Assembly: GCF_004134825.1 (NCBI RefSeq)
Contig: NZ_SDPN01000026.1
Coordinates: 1-51,995 of the forward strand
DNA length: 51,995 nt
Direction: 5' to 3'
Origin: Agromyces albus
GTDB taxonomy: Bacteria; Actinomycetota; Actinomycetes; Actinomycetales; Microbacteriaceae
Shown in pieces: positions 1 through 11,280 of this stretch. Numbering within the stretch: the stretch's first letter is position 1; every line of letters starts with the position of its first letter. The notes below the pieces were generated by a model, which saw only the letters and a list, made by a program, of their open reading frames with translations, was not told the DNA's origin and made no database searches. Position numbers and translations under genes: made by a program.

Positions 1-174
1 AAGATTGCTCGCGTCCACTCTGTGGTTCCCTTCAGACGGAAACAGACCACAACATAACTCAACACAGCACCACCCTGCCCACACCCGAAAACGACCCCCG
101 GTCGTTTCCCGGTTGTCGGGCGGGTCACCGAGACCACACACCCCACCACCACGTTGGCAGCGGGTGTGGCTAGA
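1..174 (+). other. 23S-5S rRNA internal transcribed spacer
   Basis: This is the spacer between the 23S rRNA, whose end lies at or before base 1, and the 5S rRNA. The first 40 bases resemble the region just after the 23S 3' end in other Microbacteriaceae operons. No tRNA and no convincing open reading frame is seen. It is presumably transcribed and removed during rRNA processing. Confidence 0.7.
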
Positions 175-293
175 GTTTCGGCGGCCATAGCGCGAGGGAA
201 ACGCCCGGACACATTCCGAACCCGGAAGCTAAGACTCGCAGCGCCGATGGTACTGCAGGGGCGACCCTGTGGGAGAGTAGGACACCGCCGGAC
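175..293 (+). rRNA. rrf: 5S ribosomal RNA
   Basis: The 119-nt segment has the 5S hallmarks. The 5' end (GTTTCGGCGG) pairs with the 3' end (CCGCCGGAC) to form helix I. The internal signatures CCGAACCCGGAAGCTAAG and GATGGTACTGC and a GGGAGAGTAGG motif near the 3' end are all present in order. It is the last gene of an rRNA operon whose 16S and 23S genes lie upstream of the window. The ends are set by helix I pairing and could be off by one or two bases. Confidence 0.96.
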
Positions 294-305
294 AATCATT
301 AAGTG

Positions 306-335
306 GAATGGCCACCCGAAGACGGGTGGCCATTC
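306..335 (+). terminator. rRNA operon terminator hairpin
   Basis: A perfect 13-bp inverted repeat (306-318 with 323-335) encloses a 4-nt loop, 13 bases after the 5S gene. The U-tract is poor, as is common in high-GC actinobacteria. Its position right after the 5S gene makes an rRNA operon terminator the natural reading. Confidence 0.9.
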
Positions 336-372
336 TGCGTTAAGGCCGGTATCCGATGTCGGCCGAGTACGG

Positions 373-401
373 TTGAGTTCGACGAGAACTCCACATACGA
401 C
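373..401 (+). promoter_or_regulatory. possible promoter of the repeat/TPR gene
   Basis: TTGAGT (373-378), a 17-nt spacer and TACGAC (396-401) form a plausible but imperfect -35/-10 pair just before the GTG at 411. The -10 lacks the final T. The preceding rRNA terminator means the gene needs its own promoter near here. Confidence 0.35.
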
Positions 402-410
402 AGGACAATC

Positions 411-2243
411 GTGAGCGATTCCAGGCATGACTCGGGGGACCAGGAGCGTCCGAAGCGATCCGAGCGACCGCACGGCGCTGGCGGTGGTGCAGCAGGGCGG
501 ACCGGCGGCCCAGCGAAGCGGCCCTCAACGGATCGCGGCGACAAGCGCCCGTACGGTGACCGCGACGCGAAGCGTCCCGCGACGGACCGTGGTGAGAAGC
601 GTCCGCCGTACGGTGACCGCGACGCGAAGCGTCCGTATGACCGCGATGCGAAGCGTCCGTACGGCGACCGCGACGCGAAGCGTCCCGCGACGGACCGTGG
701 TGAGAAGCGTCCGCCCTATGGTGACCGTGACGCAAAGCGTCCGCCGTACGGTGACCGTGACGCAAAGCGTCCCTATGACCGTGATGCGAAGCGTCCATTC
801 GGTGACCGTGATGCAAAGCGTCCGTCCACGGAACGTGGCGAGAAGCGCCCCTACGGTGACCGGGATGCGAAGCGTCCGTCGACGTATGGTGACCGGGACG
901 CGAAGCGTCCGGCATATGGTGACCGTGATGCGAAGCGTCCTTTCGACCGTGACGCGAAGCGCCCGTCGATCGATCGTGGCGAGAAGCGTTCGTACGGTGA
1001 TCGTGATGCGAAGCGTCCGGCGTATGGGGACCGTGATGCGAAGCGCCCGTATGGTGACCGCGACGCGAAGCGTCCATACGGGGACCGCGATGCGAAGCGT
1101 CCCTACGGCGGCGCAGGCCGGTCCGACGACCGTCGTGGCGGTGCAGGCGGTCGCCCCGATGCGCGGGGCGGACATCGCGACGAGCCGCGCGAGACGTTCG
1201 GAGCCAGCGACCTCGCGATCCGTCCGCGTCACGATGCGCCCGAGATCCCCGAACGCATCGAAGCGCGCGACCTCGACAAGAGCGCGCGTGGCGAGCTGCG
1301 CACGCTGAGCAAGGAGAACGCGGATTGGGTGGCACGCCATCTCGTCGCGGCATCTGAACTCCTCGAAGACGACCCCGAGCTCGCCCACGAGCACGCGCTC
1401 TCAGCCGGCCGTCGGGCCGGTCGTATCGCCGTCGTGCGCGAGACGCTCGCGATCACGGCGTACGCGACGGGTGACTTCGCACTCGCGCTGCGTGAACTGC
1501 GCACGTACCGCCGGATCTCCGGCAAGAACGACCAGTTGCCGCTCATGGTCGACAGCGAACGCGGCGTCGGTCGCCCCGACCGCGCGCTCGAGGTCGGACG
1601 TGCCGTCGATCGTGCCGAGCTCGCGCCTGCGGTGCAGGTGGGCCTCGCCATCGCGATGTCGGGCGCGCGCCTCGACCTCGGCCAGCCTGAACTCGCGCTG
1701 GCCGAACTCGAGATCCCGCAGCTCGAACCCGATCGCGCCTTCTCATACAGCCCGGCGCTGTTCTCCGCGTACGCGGAGGTGCTCGAAGAGCTCGGCCGGA
1801 AGGCGGATGCCGCGACGTGGCGCGCCCGCGCCGAACGCGCAGAGGCGGCGCTCGGCGGGCCCGCTGAATCCGAGGTGTTCGAGATCTTCGAGGTCGAACT
1901 CGAGGACGAGGACGAGGTGCCGACGACGACAGCTCCTGCGGATTCACGCGACGAGTCGATCGAAGCCGACGAGCCCGCTGAAGCCGACGAGACCGAGGCG
2001 GGCGTGACCGACGACGCCGACGTCAGTATCGAGGCTGAAGTGCCCGACGACGCCGAGTCGGAGGCCGGCGAGCGGGCGAGGCCCGACGACACGGTCGACG
2101 ACGACGGGGACGACTTCGATCCCGGTGCCGTGCTCGAGGACGATGTCGCCGCGGTGCTCGCCGAGGGTGCAGAACTCGACGCCGCCGGAGGCGCCGACGA
2201 CACGGAGGGTGCGCCCGATGGGCCTGTTCGGAACGAGGACTGA
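411..2243 (+). CDS. TPR-like protein with long Arg/Lys/Asp-rich repeat tract
   Basis: This 610-residue protein has three visible parts. Residues 35-233 are an imperfect tandem array built on GDRDAKRP and RGEKRP units, strongly charged and surely disordered. Residues about 270-480 are helical and TPR-like, with repeated Ala/Leu pairs. Residues about 485-610 are an acidic Asp/Glu tail. The helical part and the position before a HAD phosphatase match Rv1691, which lacks the array. GTG 411 is chosen because upstream codons run into the rRNA terminator and AGGA precedes it. It overlaps the next gene by 26 nt. Function is unknown. The basic/acidic disordered layout suggests nucleic-acid or ribosome binding, which is inference. 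Homologues are sometimes labelled primosomal protein, which I would not trust. Confidence 0.85.
   Translation: MSDSRHDSGDQERPKRSERPHGAGGGAAGRTGGPAKRPSTDRGDKRPYGDRDAKRPATDRGEKRPPYGDRDAKRPYDRDAKRPYGDRDAKRPATDRGEKRPPYGDRDAKRPPYGDRDAKRPYDRDAKRPFGDRDAKRPSTERGEKRPYGDRDAKRPSTYGDRDAKRPAYGDRDAKRPFDRDAKRPSIDRGEKRSYGDRDAKRPAYGDRDAKRPYGDRDAKRPYGDRDAKRPYGGAGRSDDRRGGAGGRPDARGGHRDEPRETFGASDLAIRPRHDAPEIPERIEARDLDKSARGELRTLSKENADWVARHLVAASELLEDDPELAHEHALSAGRRAGRIAVVRETLAITAYATGDFALALRELRTYRRISGKNDQLPLMVDSERGVGRPDRALEVGRAVDRAELAPAVQVGLAIAMSGARLDLGQPELALAELEIPQLEPDRAFSYSPALFSAYAEVLEELGRKADAATWRARAERAEAALGGPAESEVFEIFEVELEDEDEVPTTTAPADSRDESIEADEPAEADETEAGVTDDADVSIEAEVPDDAESEAGERARPDDTVDDDGDDFDPGAVLEDDVAAVLAEGAELDAAGGADDTEGAPDGPVRNED
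513..1109 (+). repeat. in-frame degenerate tandem repeat array (DRDAKRP units)
   Basis: About 600 bases consist of near-identical 21-30 bp units. I count 16 copies encoding DRDAKRP and 5 encoding RG(D/E)KR(P/S). All length changes are multiples of three, so the reading frame is kept. Long open frames on the other strand and in other frames here (Thr/Val/Arg-rich strings) are by-products of the repeat and not genes. Confidence 0.95.
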
Positions 2244-3249
2244 CGCGGCGACCCCGCTCGACGGGGTCGATGCCGTGTTCGCCGACCTCGACGGCGTCGT
2301 CTATGCGGGCGCCCACGCGATTCCGTACGCGGTCGACAGCCTCAATCTCACCAAGAGCGAGCGGGCCGTCGGGTACATCACGAACAACGCCTCGCGAAGC
2401 GATGCATCCGTCGCCCTTCATCTCGCGGAGCTGGGACTCGACGTCGTGCCGACCGACGTCGTCACGTCGCCGCAAGCGGCCATGACCCTGCTCGACGAGC
2501 ACGTCTCGCCGGGAGCGCTCGTGCTCGTGGTGGGCGGCGAGGGCATCGTCACTGAGCTCGGCAAGCGCGGTTATCGCGTGACGCGATCCGCGGATGACGC
2601 GCCAGACGCCGTCGTGCAGGGCTTCGCTCCCGAGGTCGGCTGGCGCGAGCTCGCCGAGGCGGCGTTCGCGCTGAACGCGCACGGCGGACCGGATGTCACG
2701 GGCGGTATCCCGTGGATCGCGACGAACATGGACTGGACCATCCCCGTGGCCCGTGGCATCGCCCCGGGCAACGGCACCCTGGTCTCGGCGGTGCACACCG
2801 CCGTCGGGCGGTTCCCGCTCGTCGCCGGCAAGCCCGAGACACCGATCTTCGAGGAGGCACGCCGCCGCTTCGCGAGCGAACGCCCGCTCGTCGTCGGCGA
2901 TCGCCTCGACACCGACATTCTGGGCGCGAACCGCGCCGGCATGACGAGCGCGGTGGTGCTCACCGGCATCGACCGCGCGAAACAACTGCTCGCAGCGGAT
3001 GCCTCGAGCCGCCCAGACTTCATCCTCGCCGACCTGCGCGGGCTGCACGAGCCCTATCCGGCAGCCGAGCAGGTGCGCGACGGCGCCATCCGCGTCGGCG
3101 GTGCGCGCGTGCGCCTCGACGGCAGGCGTGTCGTGATCGCGGACGAGGGGGACGGTGGACTCGATCTCCTCCGTGCCGCCTGCACTGCCATCTGGCAGTC
3201 GGGCATCGCCATCCACGCCCTCGACGTGCCGCCGCGGTTGTACGCCTGA
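2218..3249 (+). CDS. HAD-superfamily phosphatase, NagD/class IIA type
   Basis: The 343-residue protein carries the HAD motifs in order: nucleophile motif I FADLDGVVYAG (near residue 17), motif II YITNNASRS, the conserved lysine in GKPETPIFEEA, and motif IV VVGDRLDTDILGANRAGM. Class IIA members of this type dephosphorylate small phosphometabolites such as 2-phosphoglycolate or glycerol phosphate; the substrate here is not readable. A C-terminal extension of about 75 residues follows the HAD fold, as in the syntenic Rv1692. ATG 2218 has GGAGG seven bases upstream and overlaps the previous gene by 26 nt, suggesting coupling. Confidence 0.9.
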   Translation: MGLFGTRTDAATPLDGVDAVFADLDGVVYAGAHAIPYAVDSLNLTKSERAVGYITNNASRSDASVALHLAELGLDVVPTDVVTSPQAAMTLLDEHVSPGALVLVVGGEGIVTELGKRGYRVTRSADDAPDAVVQGFAPEVGWRELAEAAFALNAHGGPDVTGGIPWIATNMDWTIPVARGIAPGNGTLVSAVHTAVGRFPLVAGKPETPIFEEARRRFASERPLVVGDRLDTDILGANRAGMTSAVVLTGIDRAKQLLAADASSRPDFILADLRGLHEPYPAAEQVRDGAIRVGGARVRLDGRRVVIADEGDGGLDLLRAACTAIWQSGIAIHALDVPPRLYA

Positions 3250-3318
3250 GCAGCGACCGGCGCGCGAGGTTTCCGCAGCCCATCGTCGCGACGAGGGCGA
3301 CGTGTCGCCGACGCACGG

Positions 3319-3324
3319 TAGCGT
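3319..3324 (+). promoter_or_regulatory. -10 element, possible leaderless start
   Basis: TAGCGT lies 7 nt before the GTG at 3332, the spacing expected if transcription starts at the start codon. No clear -35 is seen. Confidence 0.35.
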
Positions 3325-3331
3325 TGAACAG

Positions 3332-3577
3332 GTGAGCACTGACGAGCCGATCCGCGACGACGAGCCTGGCGAGCTCGAAACGGGCGATTCCGCTTCATCG
3401 TCGGCGGCGGCGCACGCAGCGGCATCCGACGAGACGACTGCCGCTCTCAGCGACATCGAGGCGCTTCCGCTCGCCGAGCGCGCACCCGGCTACCAGGCGC
3501 TCGCCGACCGGCTTCGCATCGAGCTCGAGCAGTCCGACCCGTCGCGACCGTCCGATTCGTCGCGTCACACCGGCTGA
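3332..3577 (+). CDS. small conserved protein of the tlyA neighbourhood (Rv1693-like)
   Basis: This 81-residue hydrophilic protein has an acidic, Ser/Ala-rich N-terminal half and a conserved-looking C-terminal helix around LSDIEALPLAERAPGYQALA. In mycobacteria the same slot between the HAD phosphatase and tlyA holds a small protein (Rv1693) with a similar L-x-x-L-P-x-x-E-H/R pattern, so it is probably a real gene. The function is unknown. GTG 3332 is favoured over earlier in-frame codons because the upstream part reads through the previous gene's end and shows no conserved character. Confidence 0.7.
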   Translation: MSTDEPIRDDEPGELETGDSASSSAAAHAAASDETTAALSDIEALPLAERAPGYQALADRLRIELEQSDPSRPSDSSRHTG

Positions 3578-3580
3578 GAC

Positions 3581-4390
3581 ATGGTCGAACAGCGACTCGA
3601 CGCCGCCCTCGCCGCTCGCGGACTCGCACGCTCCCGCACCCACGCTGCTTCGCTCATCGACGCCGGGCTTGTGACGGTCAACGGCCGGCCCGCCGTGAAG
3701 GCAGCGCTGAAGGTGTCTGACGATGCGCGACTCGAGGTCGCGACATCCGATCACTATGTCAGCCGGGCCGCGCACAAGCTCATCGCCGCGCTCGACGGAT
3801 TCGACGTGTCGCCCGCCGGCCGCGTGGTGCTCGACGCGGGCGCCTCGACCGGCGGATTCAGCCAGGTGCTGCTCGAGCGCGGTGCGCGCACCGTGCTCGC
3901 GGTCGACGTCGGTCACGGCCAGCTCGCTCCCGAGCTGCTTGATGCGCCGGGCCTCGTGCTCGTCGAAGGCTGCAACGTGCGCAATCTCGACGCCGCTTCG
4001 CTCGCGGAGCTGACCGGGGTCGCAGAGCAGCCCACGCTCGTGGCGGCCGACCTGTCGTTCATCTCTCTGACGACGGTGTTGCCTGCGTTGCGGGCGACCG
4101 CGGCTCCGGCATCCGATTTCGTGCTCCTCGTGAAACCCCAGTTCGAAGTGGGTCGCGGGGGAGTGCGGGAAGGCGTGGTGCGCGACGCGGCGCTGCGTTC
4201 GGAGGCGATCGCGAACGTGCTGTGGGCGGCGTTCGACCTGGGCCTCGGCACGGTCGGAATCTTGTCCTCCCCAATCGCGGGCGCCCACGGCAATCGTGAG
4301 TACCTCGTGCATCTCAGCGCCGACGAGGGTGTGAATCCGACAGAATGGATGCGTCGGGTGGAGCAGCTGGCAGGAGGAACGAACGCGTGA
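3581..4390 (+). CDS. tlyA: TlyA family rRNA 2'-O-methyltransferase/hemolysin-like protein
   Basis: The 269-residue protein starts with an S4 RNA-binding domain (residues about 1-60, RLDAALAARGLARSR and VTVNGRPAVK). An FtsJ/RrmJ-type methyltransferase domain follows, with the SAM-binding stretch VVLDAGASTGGFSQVLLERG and the motif VAADLSFISL. TlyA of mycobacteria 2'-O-methylates 16S and 23S rRNA and its loss gives capreomycin resistance. Length and architecture match the family. It starts 3 nt after the preceding stop, with only a weak ribosome site, so coupling is likely. It overlaps the NAD kinase gene by GTGA. Confidence 0.94.
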   Translation: MVEQRLDAALAARGLARSRTHAASLIDAGLVTVNGRPAVKAALKVSDDARLEVATSDHYVSRAAHKLIAALDGFDVSPAGRVVLDAGASTGGFSQVLLERGARTVLAVDVGHGQLAPELLDAPGLVLVEGCNVRNLDAASLAELTGVAEQPTLVAADLSFISLTTVLPALRATAAPASDFVLLVKPQFEVGRGGVREGVVRDAALRSEAIANVLWAAFDLGLGTVGILSSPIAGAHGNREYLVHLSADEGVNPTEWMRRVEQLAGGTNA

Positions 4391-5301
4391 ATGACGCACG
4401 GCACTTCCTCGTGGTCTCCCACACCGGCCGTCAGGCAGCGCTCGAAGCGACGGGTGAGGTGTGCACTCAGCTCCTCGCAGCAGGCGCCGTGCCGGTCATC
4501 GCGGCCGAGCACTGGGAAGACGTGCACTCGTTCGTGCCCGAGCTGAACGGCGCCGTGAAGCGGTTCGAAGAGGTCGATCCCGCCCAGATCGAACTCGTCA
4601 TCGTGCTCGGCGGCGACGGCACGATCCTCCGCGGCGCGGAGTTGATGCGCGATTACCCGGTGGCCCTGCTCGGAGTGAACCTCGGCCACGTCGGCTTCCT
4701 CGCCGAGAGCGAGCGCGACGACCTCGGCTATACGGTCGCCCGGGCGCTCGCACGTGACTACACGGTCGAAGAGCGGATGACGCTCTCGGTGCGAGCCAAG
4801 GTCGGCAATGAGGTGGTCTACGAGAGCTGGGCGCTCAACGAGGTGACCGTCGAGAAGGCCGAACGCGAGCGGATGCTCGAGGTGGTCATCGAGGTCGACC
4901 GCCGGCCGCTCTCCACCTTCGGGTGCGATGGCGTGGTCATGTCGACACCCACGGGCTCCACGGCGTACTCGTTCTCTGCGGGCGGCCCTGTCGTGTGGCC
5001 GAGCCTCGAAGCGCTCCTCCTCGTGCCGCTGAGCGCGCATGCACTCTTCGCCCGACCTCTCGTCGTCGGCCCCGAATCATCGCTCGCTGTCGAGATCCTG
5101 CAGCGCACCGAGGCCTCCGCGGTGATCTGGTGCGACGGTCGGCGCTCGTTCAACCTGCCGCCCGGAGCCCGGGTCATCGTGCGCAAGTCGCCGGTTCCCG
5201 TGCGACTCGCTCGGCTCCACGAAGCACCGTTCACCGATCGGCTCGTGAACAAGTTCCAGCTCCCGGTGACCGGGTGGCGAGGACCGGTGGGCCGTGATTG
5301 A
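4387..5301 (+). CDS. nadK: NAD kinase
   Basis: The 304-residue protein phosphorylates NAD to NADP. It shows the family's GGDG motif (VLGGDGTILRGAE), the NE motif (ALNEVTVEK), and the glycine-rich active-site segment CDGVVMSTPTGSTAYSFSAGGP. These elements and the length match the polyphosphate/ATP NAD kinases of actinobacteria (Rv1695). GTG 4387 is chosen because it forms a GTGA overlap with the tlyA stop and gives the expected short N-terminus before HFLVVSHTGR. The next gene follows without a gap. Confidence 0.95.
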   Translation: MNDARHFLVVSHTGRQAALEATGEVCTQLLAAGAVPVIAAEHWEDVHSFVPELNGAVKRFEEVDPAQIELVIVLGGDGTILRGAELMRDYPVALLGVNLGHVGFLAESERDDLGYTVARALARDYTVEERMTLSVRAKVGNEVVYESWALNEVTVEKAERERMLEVVIEVDRRPLSTFGCDGVVMSTPTGSTAYSFSAGGPVVWPSLEALLLVPLSAHALFARPLVVGPESSLAVEILQRTEASAVIWCDGRRSFNLPPGARVIVRKSPVPVRLARLHEAPFTDRLVNKFQLPVTGWRGPVGRD

Positions 5302-5309
5302 AGGCTGTC

Positions 5310-7010
5310 ATGATTGAGGAACTCGGCATCCGCGATCTCGGCGTGATCGCCGAGGCGACCCTGCCGCTCGGGCCCGGTTTCACCGCCGTCACGGGTGAGA
5401 CCGGCGCCGGAAAGACGATGGTGGTCACCGCGCTGGGCCTGTTGCTCGGTTCCAGGGCCGACGCGGGTGCGGTGCGCTCCGGTGCGAAGCAGGCCTGGGT
5501 CGAGGGACGCTGGCTCGTCTCCGACGACGGGGCGATCGCCGAGCGCGTCGCCGAGACCGGCGGCGAGATCGAGGCCGGCGAGCTCCTGCTCGGCCGGTCG
5601 GTCTCAGCCGAGGGACGCAGCCGCGCGGTCGTCGGCGGCCGCAGTGCACCCGTCGGGGTGCTGGGCGAGTTGGGCGACCAACTCGTCGTCGTCCACGGCC
5701 AAGCCGACCAGCAGCGACTCCGATCGGCGGTGGCGCAGCGCGAAGCGCTCGATCGCTTCGCCGGACCCGAGCTCCAGGTCGTCCTCGACGAGTACCGAAC
5801 CGTCTTCACCAAGTGGAGAACCGATGCGGCCGAGCTCGTCAGGCTCCGCGAGGCGCACGATGCCCGAGCCCGCGAGGCCGACGAGCTGCGCGCGGCGCTC
5901 GACGAGGTCGAAGCCGCCGACCCGCAGCCGGGCGAAGACGCCGAACTGCAGGAGCGCGCCGACCGCCTCTCGAATCTCGAAGACCTCCGCTTGGCGGCGG
6001 TGCAATCGCGCACCCTGATCTCGGCCGACGAGCTGATCGACGACGCCCCCGACGCGGTGGCGCTCATCGACGGCGCACGCCGTCACCTCGAGCGCGTCGT
6101 CGCCCACGACGCCACGCTCGCACCGATCGCCGAGGCCCTGAAGAGCGCCGGCTTCCTCCTTGCCGATGCCGCCGTCGAGCTCTCGGGCTACCTCACCGGA
6201 CTCGACGCCGACGGCGCGCGAGAGCTCGAGATCGTGCAGGAGCGGCGCGCGGTGCTCGGCGGCCTCATCCGGCGGCACGGCGGCACGCTCGACGACGTGC
6301 TCGAGTTCCGGAGCGCGGGCGGGCTGCGACTGCTCGAGCTCGAGGGCGACGATGAGCGCATCGCCGAGCTCGAGGCATCCGTCGTCGAGCTCGAGGCCGA
6401 GGTCGATCGGTGCGCGAGCCGGCTCACCGAGCTGCGCAGTGCAGCTGCCAGCACGCTCGCTGCGGCCGTCACCGCCGAACTGGGCGCCCTTGCGATGCCC
6501 GACGCGTCGCTCTCCGTCACGGTCGAGCCGACGCTCGAGCCGGCTGCACACGGCCGCGACAACGTGGCGATCCTGCTCAGCCCCCACCCCGGCGCAGAGC
6601 CGAGGCCCGTCTCGCGCGGTGCATCCGGAGGCGAGCTCTCGCGCGTCATGCTCGCGATCGAGGTCGTCATCGGCGGCACCGATCCCGTGCCCACGTTCGT
6701 CTTCGACGAGGTCGACGCCGGCGTCGGCGGCGCAGCCGCGATCGAGATCGGACGGCGCCTCGCACGACTCGCCGAGCGATCACAGGTGATCGTCGTGACC
6801 CACCTCGCCCAAGTCGCGGCATTCGCGACGAACCACTTGAGCGTGGTGAAGGGCACCGACGGGCGGGTCACGTCGTCGAGCGTGCGCCAGCTCGGCGGCG
6901 CCGAGCGCGAGGCGGAGATGGCGAGACTGCTTTCGGGACTCGCCGACTCGGCGAGCGGACTCGCGCACGCCCGTGAACTCCTGGAGATCGCCGCCGTTCG
7001 CGTGGCATGA
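5310..7010 (+). CDS. recN: DNA repair protein RecN
   Basis: RecN is an SMC-like ATPase acting at DNA double-strand breaks. The 566-residue protein has a Walker A motif (GETGAGKT, near residue 30), long coiled-coil stretches rich in Glu/Ala/Leu/Arg in the middle, an ABC signature (GASGGELSRVMLAIE), Walker B (FVFDEVDAGVGGAAA) and the late motif VVTHLAQVAAFA. All are in family order and the length is normal. ATG 5310 is preferred to the in-frame TTG 5298 because GAAGG sits five bases before it. It follows nadK by 8 nt. Confidence 0.95.
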   Translation: MIEELGIRDLGVIAEATLPLGPGFTAVTGETGAGKTMVVTALGLLLGSRADAGAVRSGAKQAWVEGRWLVSDDGAIAERVAETGGEIEAGELLLGRSVSAEGRSRAVVGGRSAPVGVLGELGDQLVVVHGQADQQRLRSAVAQREALDRFAGPELQVVLDEYRTVFTKWRTDAAELVRLREAHDARAREADELRAALDEVEAADPQPGEDAELQERADRLSNLEDLRLAAVQSRTLISADELIDDAPDAVALIDGARRHLERVVAHDATLAPIAEALKSAGFLLADAAVELSGYLTGLDADGARELEIVQERRAVLGGLIRRHGGTLDDVLEFRSAGGLRLLELEGDDERIAELEASVVELEAEVDRCASRLTELRSAAASTLAAAVTAELGALAMPDASLSVTVEPTLEPAAHGRDNVAILLSPHPGAEPRPVSRGASGGELSRVMLAIEVVIGGTDPVPTFVFDEVDAGVGGAAAIEIGRRLARLAERSQVIVVTHLAQVAAFATNHLSVVKGTDGRVTSSSVRQLGGAEREAEMARLLSGLADSASGLAHARELLEIAAVRVA

Positions 7011-9446
<2,436 letters not shown>

Positions 9447-9450
<4 letters not shown>

Positions 9451-10352
9451 CCCCGGCGACGCCGGTCGACGTGTACCTGCGGCACCTCGCCGTGGAACGC
9501 GGCCTCGCGCGCAACACCATCACCTCCTACCGGCGTGACCTCGCAATCTACGCCGAGTGGCTGCTCGCCCGCGGCCTCGACGGCCCGGGCGCCGCGACCG
9601 AGCAGGACCTCGCCGACTTCGTGCGCTTCCTCGGGTCTGAGCGCGTGCCGCCGCTCGCGACGTCGTCGATCGCGCGAGTGCTCTCGGCCGTGCGGGGCCT
9701 GCACCGCTTTCTCACCGAAGAGGGGACGATCCCCACGGATGTCTCGCGCGACCTGCGCCCGCCGAAGCTGCCCATGCGGCTGCCCAAGGCCATCCCGATC
9801 GAAGACGTCGAGGCGCTCATCGCCGCGGCCGGCGGCGAGGAGGTCGCGGAGCTGCGCGACACGGCCCTGCTCGAGCTGCTCTACGCCACCGGTGCACGCG
9901 TCTCCGAAGCCGTGTCGCTGAACGTCGACGACCTCGTCGACGACGAGGTGATCCGCCTCTTCGGCAAGGGCGGCAAGCAGCGCATCGTGCCCCTCGGCAG
10001 CTACGCCCGGCGCGCCGTCGACGCGTACCTCGTGCGGGCGCGCCCGCTGCTCTCGATGCGCGGCACCTCCACGCCCGCGCTCTTCCTGGGGCTTCGCGGG
10101 AGGCGGATGTCGCGACAGTCCGCCTGGTCGTCGATCCACCGTGCCGCCGAGCGGGCCGGACTCGCGGCATCCGTCTCCCCGCACACCCTGCGGCACTCGT
10201 TCGCGACGCATCTGCTCGAGGGCGGCGCCGACGTGCGCGTCGTGCAGGAGCTGCTCGGCCACTCGTCGGTGGCGACCACGCAGATCTACACGCTCGTCAC
10301 AGCTGACACACTCCGGGAGATGTACACGGCGGCCCACCCCCGTGCTCGCTAG
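9447..10352 (+). CDS. xerD: site-specific tyrosine recombinase XerD
   Basis: XerD resolves chromosome dimers at dif sites together with XerC. The 301-residue protein has the N-terminal SAM-like core-binding domain ([19 protein letters not shown]). Its catalytic domain has the Arg in ATGARVSEA, the Lys in GKGGKQR, the [15 protein letters not shown] box and the nucleophile Tyr in TTQIYT. Size and motifs fit the housekeeping enzyme and the syntenic Rv1701, not a phage integrase. ATG 9447 overlaps the NUDIX stop by ATGA. Confidence 0.94.
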
Positions 10353-10355
10353 AAT
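10350..10355 (+). promoter_or_regulatory. -10 element before parA
   Basis: TAGAAT, near consensus, overlaps the xerD stop and lies 38 nt before the parA GTG, which also has a good AGGAGAGA ribosome site. No -35 is clear. Confidence 0.45.
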
Positions 10356-10392
10356 CGACCAAGCACACGCCCGACCAGGAGAGAGACGACAC

Positions 10393-11280
10393 GTGACGTA
10401 CCAGACGCACGATCCAGCGGACGGAATCGCTTCGCTGGAGCCGGAGCTCGGTCCCACGGGTCGCACCCACCGCGATTTCCCCGAGCCCGCGCCGCTCACC
10501 TCGCACGGGCCCGCTCGCATCATCGCCCTCTGCAACCAGAAGGGCGGCGTCGGCAAGACGACGACGACCATCAACCTCGGCGCCACGCTCGCCGAGGCCG
10601 GCCGCCGGGTGCTCGCGGTCGACTTCGACCCGCAGGGCGCGCTCTCGGCGGGTCTCGGCGTGCCGACGCACGACGTGCCCACGATCTACGACCTGCTGCT
10701 GTCGCGAAAGTTCGAACCGGCTGACGCGATCCAGCAGACCGGCACCGCGAACCTCGACGTGATCCCCGCGAACATCGACCTCTCGGCCGCTGAAGTGCAT
10801 CTCGTCAACGAGGTCGCTCGAGAGCAGATCCTCGCGGGGGTGCTGCGCCGCGTCGCCTCCGACTACGACGTCATCCTCATCGACTGCCAGCCCTCGCTCG
10901 GCCTGCTCACCGTCAACGCGCTCACCGCGAGCCACGGCGTCGTCATCCCGCTCGAGTGCGAGTACTTCGCCCTGCGCGGCGTGGCGCTGCTCATCGAGAC
11001 CATCGACAAGGTGCGCGACCGGCTGAACCCCGCGATCGAGCTCGACGGCATCCTCGCGACGATGTACGACGCACGCACGCTGCACTCGCGTGAGGTGCTC
11101 GAGCGGGTCGTCGACGCCTTCGGCGAGCAAGTGCTCGAGACCGTCATCACGCGCACCGTGAAGTTCCCCGACGCCACGGTCGCCGCGACCCCAATCACCG
11201 AGTTCGCCCCCGAGCACCAGGCGTCGAAGGCGTACCGGCAGCTCGCCAGGGAGCTGGTCTTCCGTGGCGCGGTCGCCTGA
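10393..11280 (+). CDS. parA: ParA/Soj family chromosome-partitioning ATPase
   Basis: The 295-residue protein has the deviant Walker A motif KGGVGKTTT (near residue 55), the A' motif VDFDPQGALSAGLG, and Walker B VILIDCQPSLGLLTVNAL. It lies directly before scpA/scpB and has no parB partner, as with Rv1708 in mycobacteria, so it is the segregation-linked ParA paralogue and not the oriC-proximal one. The first 45 residues are a non-conserved extension. AGGAGAGA precedes GTG 10393. It overlaps scpA by 17 nt. Confidence 0.92.
   Translation: MTYQTHDPADGIASLEPELGPTGRTHRDFPEPAPLTSHGPARIIALCNQKGGVGKTTTTINLGATLAEAGRRVLAVDFDPQGALSAGLGVPTHDVPTIYDLLLSRKFEPADAIQQTGTANLDVIPANIDLSAAEVHLVNEVAREQILAGVLRRVASDYDVILIDCQPSLGLLTVNALTASHGVVIPLECEYFALRGVALLIETIDKVRDRLNPAIELDGILATMYDARTLHSREVLERVVDAFGEQVLETVITRTVKFPDATVAATPITEFAPEHQASKAYRQLARELVFRGAVA

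Noticed and set aside
513..1109. Repeat array considered as a CRISPR array
   Set aside because: There are no unique spacers between repeats, units are in frame with the gene, and no cas genes are nearby.
340..1394. Long open frames on both strands across the repeat region, some near 300 codons
   Set aside because: They consist of Thr/Val/Arg or His/Ala/Ser strings that mirror the DRDAKRP array. They are codon-periodicity shadows without start signals or conserved domains.
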